A stretch of 64,000 bases of DNA from Pratylenchus scribneri (taxonomy: Eukaryota > Nematoda > Chromadorea > Rhabditida > Pratylenchidae): the NCBI GenBank assembly GCA_030063045.1, contig JAQSEB010000142.1:620001-684000 (forward strand), written 5' to 3'. The position numbers and the translations under genes were made by a program. Of the stretch, positions 26,416 through 38,426 are shown in pieces (the first letter of the stretch is position 1; each line of letters starts with the position of its first letter). A model generated the notes under the pieces. That model was not told where the DNA came from, did not search any database, and saw only the letters and a program-made list of their open reading frames with translations.

Positions 26416-27429
26416 TTAAAAGTTCACGTAGACCAAATCATTGTGAACGCCTTGTTGCGAGAATGATTGGTTGAGCTGAAGCGAAATAAAAAAAAATTGT
26501 TAGATTCCAGAAAGAAATTTAAATTAATAAAATTAGAAAATATTAATTTAGATATAAAATCATAGAATTTACCCACAAGTTTTAGTGTTGTAAAATAATC
26601 TATTTTTAAGGCCATATAAATTTATCGCAATAATACTAATAGGATTAGTTTTAGGTTAAGACTTAAATTAGGGCTAGATTAAAGACAGGAAAGATAAGCT
26701 TGATTTGGATAAGCTTTATGGCCTTAAAAACGTTGATTTTTCGGCAATAAAATTTAGAATAAAATTCCACGATTTTAGGAGTAAATTAAATGGACAAGGA
26801 CATTTAATTATATAAATCATTTCAATGTCTAGGTTATTTTCTTGTATTTTAATTCAAAAAAGGAAGCAATTTATTCGGGAAATTATTTATATTTGGAAAA
26901 TTCTAATGTACTCTAAAATTTAACCTTTTAAATTTAGCCATTTTAAAAAGTTACATGACACTTCTGAGAAAAGTATACAAATTGGTTCTTGGTTTTTAAA
27001 AATTATTACAAGCCATTTTTATGGGATTCATTGCTTATCCAAAATTGATTTTCTTTATAATGAACCAGAATTTTCTGAGAAAAGTAGCCTTATTTTATAG
27101 AATTGATTTTTTGGTTTTTAAAAATTATTACAAGCCATTTTTAAGGGACTCGTAGCTTATCCAAAATTGATTTTCTTTCTTGTGGAACTATTGCTAAAAC
27201 AATTACCATGGGTAATAAAATGGCATTAAGGGAAAACAAATTTTTTCGAAAATTGTTAAAAAATTTAATTTTTTAATTTTCCTTAAAAAATTACGTCCAA
27301 TTCATGGCCATCCGAGGCAAAGAAGCGCACATTCTGTGCCGTTCCCGTCAAAATCATGGCCACCTCATCCAATTGGCATTGTTCATTGAAGGGTTGTTCC
27401 TCGCCGTTGACACGTTTAAGGATGATCAT
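26416..27429 (-). CDS. Small two-exon protein, 64 aa, paralogue of the gene at 30438
   Basis: Exon 1 27429-27295 (45 codons) and exon 2 26475-26416 join at phase 0. The protein starts MIILKRVNGEEQPF, continues with VRFFASDGHELD, and ends SQQGVHNDLVYVNF. Its exon structure, first-exon length and sequence match the plus-strand gene at 30438-31130, so they are diverged copies. The size, alternating hydrophobic pattern and GxxxxDxVxVxF ending look like a small beta-rich, possibly ubiquitin-like fold; that is only an impression. Confidence 0.65.
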
Positions 27430-27957
27430 TTTTGGGGCAAAATTTTATTCTTTGTGAATTGTGATAATCTGATAATTTAATTGATGAGTTCTAAAATTAG
27501 GAATAATATATTATTAATTTTTTAAAATATTTTTAAAATAAAAATTTATTCACTTTAATATTTCGTAAAAATGGATTAAATTATAAAAATGTCATATTTT
27601 TCCTAAATGAATGACCTCTTAATAAGATGGAAAATAGAATTTATAAGCTAATTTTTAACCAGTAAAAGCGAAAAAAGCTAGTTAAATATCACCCAGGCTC
27701 TTTGCTATTTACTTGGTTTAAGAAAATTTTGGATTTAATTATGCTTTAATGTCCAAAATTTAAATGTGGATGGAAAATGGAATTTAATTTCTCATTGAAT
27801 TCAAGTTTTTATTAATAAAATAATAAAAGATAATGTGCACCAAATTTAACATTTAATTTGCTCGGATATTGTGTGGATTTACCCGGCATTTAAATAATTG
27901 AGTCCGTTTTCAGAATATTTACTAATCAGAGCAAATTATATTATTCAAATCAAAAAA

Positions 27958-28308
27958 ATGGATTGGAACTATTTTAGGCATGTGGTAAAGAAAATTTTGT
28001 CATTAGAATTATCTAGTAATTTTTAGTTAGAGGAATAGAATTTTATAAAATCATTAATTCAGGATTTTATTAAAAATGACTAAAAATAATAGCCAATAAT
28101 TTAATATTTTATTTACTAGGGGATTGTGTGGATTTATCCGGCATTTTATATTGTGCCATTCGGATTATTATTATCAATATTTTGCGACGAATTTAATCCC
28201 TTCCCCAAGGCTCATCCCAACCAAATGCCTCCATATTTATTGTTTACATCGAATTGGCCCTACCTTCCATTGAAGTGTTCTCCGGTGGATGGATTGGTGA
28301 AAAAATAG
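27958..28308 (+). CDS. Small one-pass membrane protein, 72 aa
   Basis: Exon 1 27958-27984 (AAAAAAATG start) and exon 2 28120-28308 join at phase 0. The product has one membrane segment (IYPAFYIVPFGLLLSIF) and a Pro-rich C-terminal tail. Size and layout resemble accessory subunits of mitochondrial respiratory complexes, but I cannot assign one. A similar TTGTGTGGATTTA string occurs just upstream at about 27870, possibly a local duplication. Confidence 0.45.
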
Positions 28309-30437
28309 CCTCGCGGCTTTGCAATAAACAATAAACAGCAGAAGGACATTTTGAGGGTGGTGGCTGTCTCTCTCAGTGTCTCGAGACATTTTGGCTTGTT
28401 TACATCAATCCCTTCTCCATTTTACCACACTGTTCTTTGTTGCTTCATATTTGGGGTGAGGAAGATTGTATAATAAAAATTTTTGATGAATATTAGACTT
28501 TAAATTTTAGTATTATTTTACCATTTACTAACTATGTTTTGGATTAATTAATAAGAAAAAGAATTAGTGGTTTTGATTGGAAATTTTAAAAATTTAGTAT
28601 GACAAAAAATCACTTCCCTATTCAAAGACGAATTTAGTCTTTTTATTGTTTCATAATATCAATTTTTACGATTTCGAATTTATTAGAATTTTCTATCGGT
28701 GCTAGGTCAATTCCACAATTCTGCAATTATAGGCGTTTTCGATTTATAACAAGTAAGAAACCGGTTTTAGACCATACAAACCTTATACCATTTTGTAGAT
28801 CGCAACAAAACGCATCGATTGGTATATAATTTGTCATGGTTTGACCCAAAATAAAAGAGTTTAAAACCAAAAACTTAAAAAATGATTTAATACCATTTAA
28901 TTTTGACTAAACCATGACTAATTATATACCAATCGATGCGTTTTGATGAGATTTACAAAATGGTTTAAGGCTTGTATGGTCTAAAATCAGTCTCTGATTT
29001 ATTAGAAGACAAAAACGCCCATAATTGCAGAATTGTGGAATCGCCCATAATTGCATAGCCTTTTGTATTTTGTGGAATCAACCACGGACGTTTTCTAGCC
29101 TTATTAGATTATAGAGAAATATTAGCTGATTTAATTGGAAAATGCAAAAAATTATGACCAAAAAGACGACGAAATAGACCAAAATTGAGCAGTTTTCTTT
29201 TTAATCAAACATTCTAACCAATTATGTTTAAATAAAATTTTGGTTAAAAAAATGCTATATGAAAGAGCTTAAGCACAATGAATGAAGGTTTTTTAAAGAG
29301 TGAAGGATTACCTAAATTTTGACTACTGGCCAAAAAACTGAAAGAATTTTAACCATTTTATTTCCTCATTCTTTTAAATTCCATTCCAGTCCCGGCTCTC
29401 TTTCCACTTCCTTTTCGTCAGCAGTTATTTTGACCAAAAATAGGCAGAAAAAATTTCGCTGAAAACAGTAAACAAGGTCGCGATGGCCGCCTCCCTTTCT
29501 CTCTGCAATGTGAAAACAAAATTCTCGAGATTTTTTGCAAAATAAAAAATAATCCATGGAAGTGAATGAAAATGATGGAACTGTTGGAAAATTGGCGAAT
29601 TCCGTATTGAATAACACTTTAACGAATAATAAAATAATTGCTAAAATCATGCGAAAGTGGAGAGGATTATGAAAGTACTTTCGAATCATTTGATCGAAAA
29701 TATTCCGCCCACTCTTTATTATTGCTGACTTTGTTGCCTTTTATCACAGATAATTTAGCCAAAATTATTTCATTTTACTCCTATTTAAACATCTTTTACC
29801 CTTAAATTTATAAGCAATACCTTGAAATGTTCTAGTGTGCCAAGTATTTAGCCTGGAATTAAGTCTAATTATAAAATCTAATTCTAATATCTTTAGGACA
29901 TATTTTTGCAAAAAAAAAGATCTAATTATTCTGATTTGCAATTTAATCACGAGAATTTAGTTCTATTCTCTTATATTGAATTCCCATTGTCAATATATAG
30001 GGCTTACAAATTCAAAAATTAATTAAAAATAAATTGGAATGAATTTAATTATTATAAAGCATTATTTGAGCAGTTAAAAGAAAAAAGAAACGATGAGAGA
30101 TTAGAAAAAATAAAATTATAATTGAATTTTCTATTACACCGTTTTTTAATTTTAATCAGTCATATATAAGGTTGATATTTTCAAAATTCCTAATAAATTT
30201 ATATGTGAATTAAATTGATAAAATTAAGAGAATTTTAATGTACAAAGAATGTGTATGTTTAATGTAAAAAGGTAATAGTAAAATTCCAAAAATTATCATT
30301 TTAAATTCTCGAAATATCAGTAAAAAAATTAAATTAATTACAAATTTTGATAAAATCTAAACGAATTTTTTATTTTCATTTTTCCAGTTTAAACAAATAA
30401 TTCAATAATTTCCATATTTCCTTAAATAAATACAAAA
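28309..30437. other. Intergenic with a palindromic MITE
   Basis: Contains MITE family D copy 1 (28711-29040). A 107-codon open frame at 29366-29689 (minus) has no recognisable features. Otherwise AT-rich sequence. Confidence 0.5.
28711..29040. mobile_element. Near-perfect palindromic MITE, family D
   Basis: Inverted ends TTCCACAATTCTGCAATTAT / complement. The arms continue through ACCAATCGATGCGTTTTGAT and its inverse. A partial relative is at 33281-33500. Confidence 0.75.
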
Positions 30438-31130
30438 ATGATCATCCTTGAGCTGGAAGATGGCAATGAAATGCCAATTCAAGAGAATCGATTTGTCAAG
30501 GATATTTCGAGGAGTTTGGCTGGGCCAGTGCGAAAATTGAAATTCATTGCGCCAAATGGCCACGAATTGGAGGTAAAGAAAAACGTTTTATTCGAATGGG
30601 TAATTCCAAAAATATTTTTTTTTAAAAGGCCATCCAAATTTTATTTGATGAATTTTGTTATTTTAGCAATATTTCAGCAAACTTTTTAAATTATTTATAA
30701 AACTTTTATACACCTTTTGATTAAGTCCTCTTTTTTTAAAACATTTAATAAAAAATGATTGATCAAAAATATATTTGGCCAAAAAGTTATATCAGATAAA
30801 TGACTGAATTTTGGTTAATTTACCATTTTTTTGGTTATACAATTTTTATCTTTTACAATAAAATCCATTAATTCTTTCTCTAATCAACTCATCCCAATCA
30901 ATGGCCAATGGAATCATTTGCCGTAATTAAAGCTAAATTTCATATGAAAAATTTATTTTTAATTTTTTGCTCAATATTTTGATAGGTAAAATTTCGTTCA
31001 ATCAAATTAACAATAGAAAAGTAAAAAATAGAAAAAAAAATTATAAATTTATTCCTTTCATTTTTAGCCCAATTTTACATTTGCCCAGCAAGGAATCCAT
31101 CCGGGCGATGTCATCCAAGTGCATTTTTGA
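30438..31130 (+). CDS. Small two-exon protein, 65 aa, paralogue of the gene at 26416
   Basis: Exon 1 30438-30572 (45 codons) and exon 2 31068-31130 join at phase 0. Starts MIILELEDGNEMPI, has LKFIAPNGHELE, and ends AQQGIHPGDVIQVHF. It matches the minus-strand copy in start, exon length, intron position and ending motif. The HPGDVIQVHF ending is reminiscent of small beta-grasp proteins, unproven. Confidence 0.65.
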
Positions 31131-32057
31131 ATCAACTTATCAATGCAAATGCGCAAAATGAATTTATGTGATGAATGGAAAAAATTATGCAGATAATTAA
31201 ATACTATTATTTTCAAATTTTTTAAATTTAAATTCATTTAAATAAAATCTGTATTTTTATTTTTGGTTCAATTTTTCTAAAATAAAATTTAATTCATTTG
31301 ATAAAGGGCCCGCCGGATCTGTCTAAGAATATAATCATAATTAGATAAAATATTTTAAAAATTAAATTGATAAAATTACCAAAAAATTATTATGGCAAAA
31401 TAGGTTAAAATTCGGTTTTTCTGAATTTATACTAATTTATAAAAAATTAATTTTTTTATTCCATAAAGTGCATTTAATCATAAATAAAAATACAAAATAA
31501 AGGAAAATATTTTTGTTGGTAGAAACTGCAAATTTTCCCACCTTTTTCATTTAAATGGAATTTTAAATTTCCTTCTTATCCATGGGAATTTTTTGTTTTA
31601 GATTTTTATTAAGCCAATTTATTAACTATTAAAAATACAAAAATTTATTATTATAAATATAAGTACAAAATGTTGAAAAATACTTTATTGGAAGAGGCTG
31701 CAAATTTTCGCACATTTTTCATTTAATTGGAATTTAAAATTTCCTTCCCATACAAAAAATGGGAAATGAGATTTTTTAAATTCTTATTAAGCCAATTTTT
31801 TAACTTTTAAGATACAATAATTTTTAACAATTTAAATTAATTCTCACAGTATTAATTAATTCGCACCACAATGTAATGTGTGGTCTTACCAGGAAAAAAT
31901 ATGTAAAAAAAATAAAACTGGAAATCAAAGAATTTTTTGAACGGATGATTTTTTGAGAGCGGAGCTTTATAATGCGCAGATTGCGGAATAATTTATTACA
32001 TTTATAAATAATTTGCGTGCCAATCCTAGTCTCTGGCAAATACATTTTTCTACTATA

Positions 32058-32174
32058 TACTGTATTACCTTTATTAATGGCCCGGGGCTACAATTTTTCA
32101 GAGGCTTTTAGTGATATTATTAGAGGGGGCGGCTTCTACTAGAGTGGGGGCTAATTATATAGGAAATACGGTAT
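32058..32174. mobile_element. Palindromic MITE, family A (copy 5, short)
   Basis: Starts ATACTGTATTACCTTTATTA and ends TATAGGAAATACGGTAT. Confidence 0.5.
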
Positions 32175-32461
32175 ACCAGGGACAAAAATTCTAATATAAT
32201 AATAGGAAAATTGAAAGTATTTTTCCTATTTTGCTTTTCGCTGATAATTTTTGTTTTCCCTTAAATTCAATTATTATTATGCTGATTAATTCAGGCAATT
32301 TCAGCAGGCTAATCAATGGAGCTGGTAATTAACTTGTTAAATAAATCCCATATCCAATCGTGACAAAAAATTAGGAGCAATGGAGTGGGCTAAAGCGGGA
32401 TAACTTTTGGAAGGAGTGGGCTAACGCGGTTTAGAAATTTCAGCACCGTAAACCTTCAAAA

Positions 32462-32605
32462 AGCGTCCCCATGCCTACAAATTCAACTTCTAAAAACGTC
32501 CCCCCTCACCCCTACAAATTCAACTTCTAAAAACGTCCCCCCTCACCCCTACAAATTCAACTTCTAAAAACGTCCCCCCTCACCCCTACAAATTCAACTT
32601 CTAAA
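32462..32605. repeat. 37-bp tandem repeat, about 4 copies
   Basis: Unit AACTTCTAAAAACGTCCCCC followed by CTCACCCCTACAAATTC. Confidence 0.8.
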
Positions 32606-32636
32606 AGCGTCCAATAAGCAAATGCCCTTTAAGCAA

Positions 32637-33284
32637 ATGTCTCCCTTAGCCCTAGATTCAATAAGTAAATGTCTCCCTTAGCCCTAGATTCAATAAGTAA
32701 ATGTCTCCCTTAGCCCTAGATTCAATAAGTAAATGTCTCCCTTAGCCCTAGATTCAATAAGTAAATGTCTCCCTTAGCCATAGATTCGATAAGTAAATGT
32801 CTCCCTTAGCCCTAGATTCAATAAGTAAATGTCTCCCTTAGCCCTAGATTCAATAAGTAAATGTCTCCCTTAGCCCTAGATTCAATAAGTAAATGTCTCC
32901 CTTAGCCATAGATTCAATAAGTAAATGTCTCCCTTAGCCATAGATTCAATAAGTAAATGTCTCCCTTAGCCCTAGATTCAATAAGTAAATGTCTCCCTTA
33001 GCCCTAGATTCAATAAGTAAATGTCTCCCTTAGCCCTAGATTCAATAAGTAAATGTCTCCCTTAGCCATAGATTCAATAAGTAAATGTCTCCCTTAGCCA
33101 TAGATTCGATAAGTAAATGTCTCCCTTAGCCCTAGATTCAATAAGTAAATGTCTCCCTTAGCCCTAGATTCAATAAGTAAATGTCTCCCTTAGCCCTAGA
33201 TTCAATAAGTAAATGTCTCCCTTAGCCATAGATTCAATAAGTAAATGTCTCCCTTAGCCCTAGATTCAATAAGTAAATGTATAA
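32637..33284. repeat. 32-bp tandem repeat, about 20 copies
   Basis: Unit AATAAGTAAATGTCTCCCTT plus AGCCCTAGATTC, with CCC/CCA and CAA/CGA variants scattered along the array. It ends abruptly at the partial family D element. Confidence 0.9.
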
Positions 33285-33500
33285 ACCCCACAAATCTTAT
33301 ACCATTTTATAGAACTCATCGAGTCGCATCGATTGGTATATGTTAACTTTTGCACCAAAATAAGAAAGTTTAAAACTAAAATCTGGAAAAATGGAATTTT
33401 GAACAAATCTTGACAAATTATTTATAAATAGATGCGTCTTGATGAGATCTACAAAATAGTATAAAGTTTGAAGGATCTAAACCAGTTTCTGATTTATTAT
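33281..33500. mobile_element. Partial MITE, family D
   Basis: Shares GCATCGATTGGTATAT, GTTTAAAACTAAAA and TGCGTCTTGATGAGATCTAC with the full copy at 28711. Terminal arms are lost. Confidence 0.5.
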
Positions 33501-34115
33501 ACTTTTTTTCAAAGTATAATTTTTATCATTCAAAAATTTTATTTCACTTCCATAAATTTGGCAAATTATTATTATTATAATTTTTAGAAAAGCAAAAAAA
33601 TGTCAAATCCCAAGAATTGCTTTTATTGTTGTCAAATTGATGAAATTTTGCGTGAATAGAAATTATTATTTTAAGGAAAAAATAATAATTTTCTTGGAAA
33701 AGTTACGTTTCGCTAATGTAAAATATGCGTGCCGCACGCAAAACATTTGTTCATGTTCATTGTACATCAAACTCTTTTCACGAAACTTGTTGAAAACATT
33801 TTAAATTCTCATTATTCTTTAAATGGGGATAAAAGTCCATTTTCACTTTACATTTTCATGTACCGTTTTTCCATTTTCTAACAACTATGATGATTTTCTT
33901 TTCATTTGTAGCCGAAACTAATCGCTATTTACATAATGTTCGTGATTCCAAAATAACATTTGAAAGAGCAAAAATCTAAGTATTCGCCGCCTTTTCCAAT
34001 ATCTCAAAATACACATTCTCGAAAAATCATATTAATTTTCTATATATTCAAAATATTAAAATAAATTATTATTTTTAGGGAATTTCCATCAAACATAAAT
34101 TCAAATAATAAAATT

Positions 34116-36244
34116 ATGGAAGAAACTTTGGTCAGCCCGAATTCGACTTTTATTTATAATCTCCAAATTGGACTACTTTATGTATTTTCTTCAATATTTT
34201 TCTTTATACTGCAGCTCTCTTTTTGCATAGTAATAATAAAAAATTAAAAAAAAATTAAAAAATGAAATTAATTAGAAAAATAAATATTAAATTTTTTATT
34301 TAATAATTATCAATTTTATTAAAATAAATAAATTTAAATTTTTTACATTTTTCAATATAAATTTTTAATTAAGATTTTCTTCCTGTACAAAGAGTATCGC
34401 CAGAATCTCTGTTACCGAATAATGGCAGTTAGCTCCCTCACTGATTGCATACAATTGGTTGTGCATGCATATGGTGGAATAATTGTCATCTTTAATGATT
34501 CATTTTCATTCCAATTGGAAAAGGTAAATAATTCAAAATTTATAATAAATCATTTATTTTAGTTTTTTGGCAGTATATTGGAATCACTCACAACCGCTTC
34601 ATTTTCTTTTGCTTTTATTTTGGCTTTGAATCGATTGATAGTTTTTCTACCCAAAAGTTTCAAATTTTTGACAAAACAAAGAGAACATCAATTATTCAAT
34701 TTTTTAATTTTGCTTTGTTTGCTCTTTGGATTGACCATTCAAGTGAATTTATAGAATTTGAAATTAAAATTAAAAATATCTTTATTTTCAGATATTATTC
34801 TGCTTTCCCTATGCAACTCTCCGATTTAATAGATATACTTGGAACTATTTGACGTCAAGAGCAGCAGGTAATGGCATCATAATGTGGTCATGGCTTTATC
34901 AATTTGAAATGTACCAGCCAATAGTAATGCTTTGCATCACATTTTTTATTTACCTGGCAATTTTTGTATTGTTAATTAGTCAGGTTCGTAAAAAATTTTT
35001 TTATATAATTTATTAAAATTTTTATTTAGCGAATGATGATCAGCGCGAATGGTCAAACAAATTTTACCTGTATTTCTACAAATGAATTGCGTCTACTTGC
35101 ACAGGCATTTATCATAAAATTGAAAAAAATAGAAAATTTATTTTTCAAAATATTGAATTTAATTTTTAAAATTTATGATTCTTAAAATTTTTTTAAACAA
35201 ATTTATAGAAAATATATTAAAAATATAATAAATTCAGGCATTTCCACAATTTGTCTTGGAACTATCAATAAATTTATTTTGGAATTTTTTTCCTGGTTTA
35301 CTAAATCCTGTTTTACAAAATTGTCTATGGATTTTCTACAACGGCCACAAACCATTGATTTATCTGGCATTGAATAAGTGATGAATTTATTGTTAAAAAT
35401 ATTATAAAAATAAACTTTGAAAATCCTAAAGAATCTGCACCGAAAAAAATAAAGCATTTTCTATAGGTATTCGAGGTCGGAGAATTTGAATCTGACATCC
35501 ATTTTGTCATATATCGCCATCTTGGTAATAAATGCCAACTTATACAAATATAATGCAAAGAGGGGGGAGGGGACTAAATAAGGGCATTTTTAGTGAATTT
35601 ATACACAATATTCATTTTTGCTCAAGTTAGGGTTTTAATATCTTAGCAAGACAAAATTTCTTTTAGTCACAACTTGTTCATAACCGAATAATGCCTTATA
35701 AAAATGGTACCATTCAATATCGAACTGCGTTATATATGGCTATGTAAAAATTTTTGGCCCTTGGTCCCTCCCCCTTTACATTTAGTAAATGTCGGCATTA
35801 TTTTATTAAGATTGTGAAATATGACAAAATGGATGGAAAATTCGTACATAATATCACTTTTTAAACAAGAAAATGTTTTTTTTTCTATGCAGATTCTTAA
35901 GGATTTTCTTAATTTTTAAATATAAATAATTTTTAATTTTATTAAAAATATTCATTTTTTCAAGCAATTAAATTTATTTAATAATTTTCAGGCCCATTCG
36001 AAGAAAATTACTTTACCTTTGGAGTTGTAGAACAAATAGCCCAGACAACCGATGCGGTGTGACAGCGATTAAAATTAGACAAATGAAGAATGATTTTCAG
36101 CCAACAAATCAACCTTTTGAACAACGTTCAATGACTATGACAAATTTGCCCCTGAAAAATAATTTCGTTAGCGAAAACAACAATGGCATGAATCTGGGCA
36201 GCAAATGTGGCAGCGCTAGAGGGAATATGACAACAATTTGCTGA
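34116..36244 (+). CDS. Seven-transmembrane serpentine chemoreceptor (Srt/Srx-like), 367 aa
   Basis: Seven exons join in frame: 34116-34229, 34374-34523, 34563-34742, 34792-34983, 35030-35104, 35238-35377 and 35992-36244. Hydrophobic segments appear in order: LLYVFSSIFFFILQLSF (TM1), a CYRIMAVSSLTDCIQLV TM2 with the CYRIM signature seen in nematode Srt-type receptors, FAFILALNRLIVF (TM3), LILLCLLFGLTIQ (TM4), PIVMLCITFFIYLAIFVLL (TM5), FPQFVLELSINLFWNF (TM6) and IYLALNKPIRRK at the end of TM7. It is a likely chemosensory GPCR. Intron 5 needs a GC donor (CAG|GCATTT), and the last intron contains MITE family F. Confidence 0.82.
35496..35836. mobile_element. Palindromic MITE, family F
   Basis: Inverted arms CATCCATTTTGTCATAT...AATGCC and complement. 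It sits in the last intron of the chemoreceptor gene. Inner arms also pair (AGTTAGGGTTT region less well). Confidence 0.6.
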
Positions 36245-37130
36245 AATTTTATTTAATGGAAAGATGAAAATGTAATGTATTAATTGTAAAAAAAAATTAT
36301 AAAATTAAAATAAAATGATAAAATTAATCGAGAAAAACATGAAATTTGGAATCACTATAAGGCATTCAGAGAGTATCTGAAATGCTCTCCTGCCTTAATA
36401 AAAATTCTAATTTTGCATGAATTTGCCTCATTCCTTTAAATTTATATTTCAACGATTTTGAAACAAAAATCAAAAATTTCGAAAAAAGTCACCCTTTTTG
36501 CAATTCCAACTCGTAAATACATAAATTATTCCTCATAATTGAAGGATATGAGACGGAAGTCTATTAGTAAAGGTAGACAATTTTATTTCACTCTTTATGA
36601 GTTGAATAAATTAATTTTGGAATTGCATTGACTTTAATTAGGCAATAAAATTTTATTGGATTTATTTTGAATAAATTTTGTTTAAAAATTTCAAAATTTA
36701 TTGGATGTTAACAATGTTTTTCTTTTCGTGTGAAAGGATTGAATGAAAATTTCCGAAAATTTGTTAGAAAATTTCAGAAAACTTTTCCTTTTTGTTCCAA
36801 TTATTCTTAAAATTTTAACAATGATTTAATTTTCAAAACTTTAATAAAATAGGTAAAAATCAATTATTTTAAAAAATGTCACCCTTTTTGTTATTCCAAC
36901 TCGTAAACAAATTAAGAGAAGAATTTACATAAATTATTCCTCATAATTGAAGGATATCAGACGTAAGTCTATTAGTAAAGGTAGACAAAATTATTCACTC
37001 TTTATCAGGGTTCCCATTTGTCCTTATTTTATAAGAAAAGTCCTTACAAATTGACCCCGTCCTTAGAAAAGTGAAAATGTCCTTACGTCCTTAAATGTCA
37101 GTAGTACCTAAATAAGAATTTTACCGGCTG

Positions 37131-37310
37131 GCAGCCCAGCCCATAGATAACCTCATACTTGAAACCGGCTGGCAACATTGCCAGCCTAAACCTATGGAAG
37201 GGGTTGGCGACTGGCAGTATTGCCAACCCAAACCTATGGAAGGGGTTGGCAGCTGGCACGATTGCCAGCCTAAACCTATGGTAGGGGTTGGCGGCTGGCA
37301 ATAAAGCCCA
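37131..37310. repeat. 42-bp GC-rich tandem repeat, about 4 copies
   Basis: Unit around GGCTGGCAACATTGCCAGCC and AAACCTATGGAAGGGGTTGG. CTGGCA starts occur at 37169, 37211 and 37253. Each unit holds a small inverted repeat (TGGCA...TGCCA). Confidence 0.75.
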
Positions 37311-37529
37311 AGGGTAACCTCGAACTTTTTGGCCCCCTCCTTCCCCATGGATAGGCCCTCACACCAGGCCCATAGATAAAGTCAAACTTTAAAATTTTGA
37401 GCACATGGATTCATGACGGGTCTAACCAACTCCATAAAAGGAAGGCATGAGCCGATTTCCATAAAAGGACAATAGGGCCCAAAGATAACGACTGGTTCTT
37501 AAAAATGACTTCCATGACCTCCCAGGAAC

Positions 37530-38075
37530 CCTTCCCACCCCCTCCCAGACCCACCGGCTGTCAATAGAGCCCAAATATGGGACCGGCTGTCAATAAGGCA
37601 AAATCGAGAAATCGATGTGGGATGCTCCCCTTGGCCCCAGGAACACCTCCCACCCCCTCCCGGACCCACCGGCTGTCAATAGGGCCCAAATATGGGACCG
37701 GCTGTCAATAAGACAAAATCGAGAAATCGATATGGGATCCTCCCCTTGACCTCTGGAACCCTTCCCACCCCCTCCCGGACCCACCGGCTGTCAATAGAGC
37801 CCAAATATGGGACCGGCTGTCAATAAGGCAAAATCGAGAAATCGATGTGGGATGCTCCCCTTGGCCCCAGGAACACCTCCCACCCCCTCCCGGACCCACC
37901 GGCTGTCAATAGGGCCCAAATATGGGACCGGCTGTCAATAAGACAAAATCGAGAAATCGATATGGGATGCTCCCCTTGGCCCCAGGAACCCTTCCCACCC
38001 CCTCCCGGACCCACCGCGTGTCAATAGAGCCCAAATATGGGACCGGCTGTCAATAAGGCAAAATCGAGAAATCGA
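37530..38075. repeat. 115-bp GC-rich tandem repeat, about 4.7 copies
   Basis: The unit contains GACCCACCGGCTGTCAATAG, CAAATATGGGACCGGCTGTC and AAAATCGAGAAATCGATGTG. Open frames repeated every 115 bases are artefacts. The array ends right before the hairpin cluster at the left side of the Maverick. Confidence 0.85.
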
Positions 38076-38107
38076 TGTGAGTAGTTATCACTAACAGTTC
38101 CTTAATC

Positions 38108-38198
38108 CCCACTTGAAGTGGGCGATAATCTATTCGATGACTTTTTGCGCGAAATAATAATTTCGCGCAAAATTGGTTGGCCGGCATTTTTTGCCGGC
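38108..38198. repeat. Three consecutive perfect hairpins at the left side of the element
   Basis: Arms: 38108-38114 with 38116-38122 (CCCACTT/AAGTGGG), 38143-38155 with 38160-38172 (TTTTGCGCGAAAT and its complement, 13 bp), and 38180-38186 with 38192-38198 (GCCGGCA/TGCCGGC). Loops are 1, 4 and 5 bases. They lie between the 115-bp array and the first gene. Confidence 0.85.
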
Positions 38199-38426
38199 AT
38201 AAACCCATTGGCTCCTCCCATATATTGGTAAGGAATGAATGGAGAGGAGAGAGTGACGTTGGCACAGAGCCGATAGGCATACGGCGAAATGGATGGACGA
38301 AAGAGAAAAGAAATGGCCTGGTGGATGGTTGTTAATGTCTGCAACATCGATGTTTTGAATGGGGTTGAGGGCAAAATGATGGAGGGAGGCTGTCAAAAGC
38401 GGCCATTTTCAAATAAAAGAGGAAAA

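Larger units (their letters stand above)
31131..34115. other. Intergenic, mostly repeats
   Basis: Holds MITE family A copy 5, the 37-bp and 32-bp tandem arrays and a partial family D element. No gene recognised. Confidence 0.55.
36245..38426. other. Intergenic: AT-rich, then GC-rich tandem repeats, then Maverick left flank
   Basis: No gene seen in 36245-37100. A 36470-36600 segment with CACCCTTTTTG...CTCGTAAA is repeated near 36880-36990. GC-rich arrays occupy 37131-38075, followed by a cluster of three hairpins. Confidence 0.5.

Noticed and set aside
29366..29689. 107-codon minus-strand ORF with a hydrophobic start
   Set aside because: No splice partner, no domain, low-complexity AT-rich composition; probably chance.
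32637..33284. CRISPR-like array
   Set aside because: Units are head-to-tail with no unique spacers, in a eukaryotic context; simple tandem repeat.
37590..38027. Repeated 64-codon open frames every 115 bases
   Set aside because: Tandem-repeat artefact; no start context or homology.
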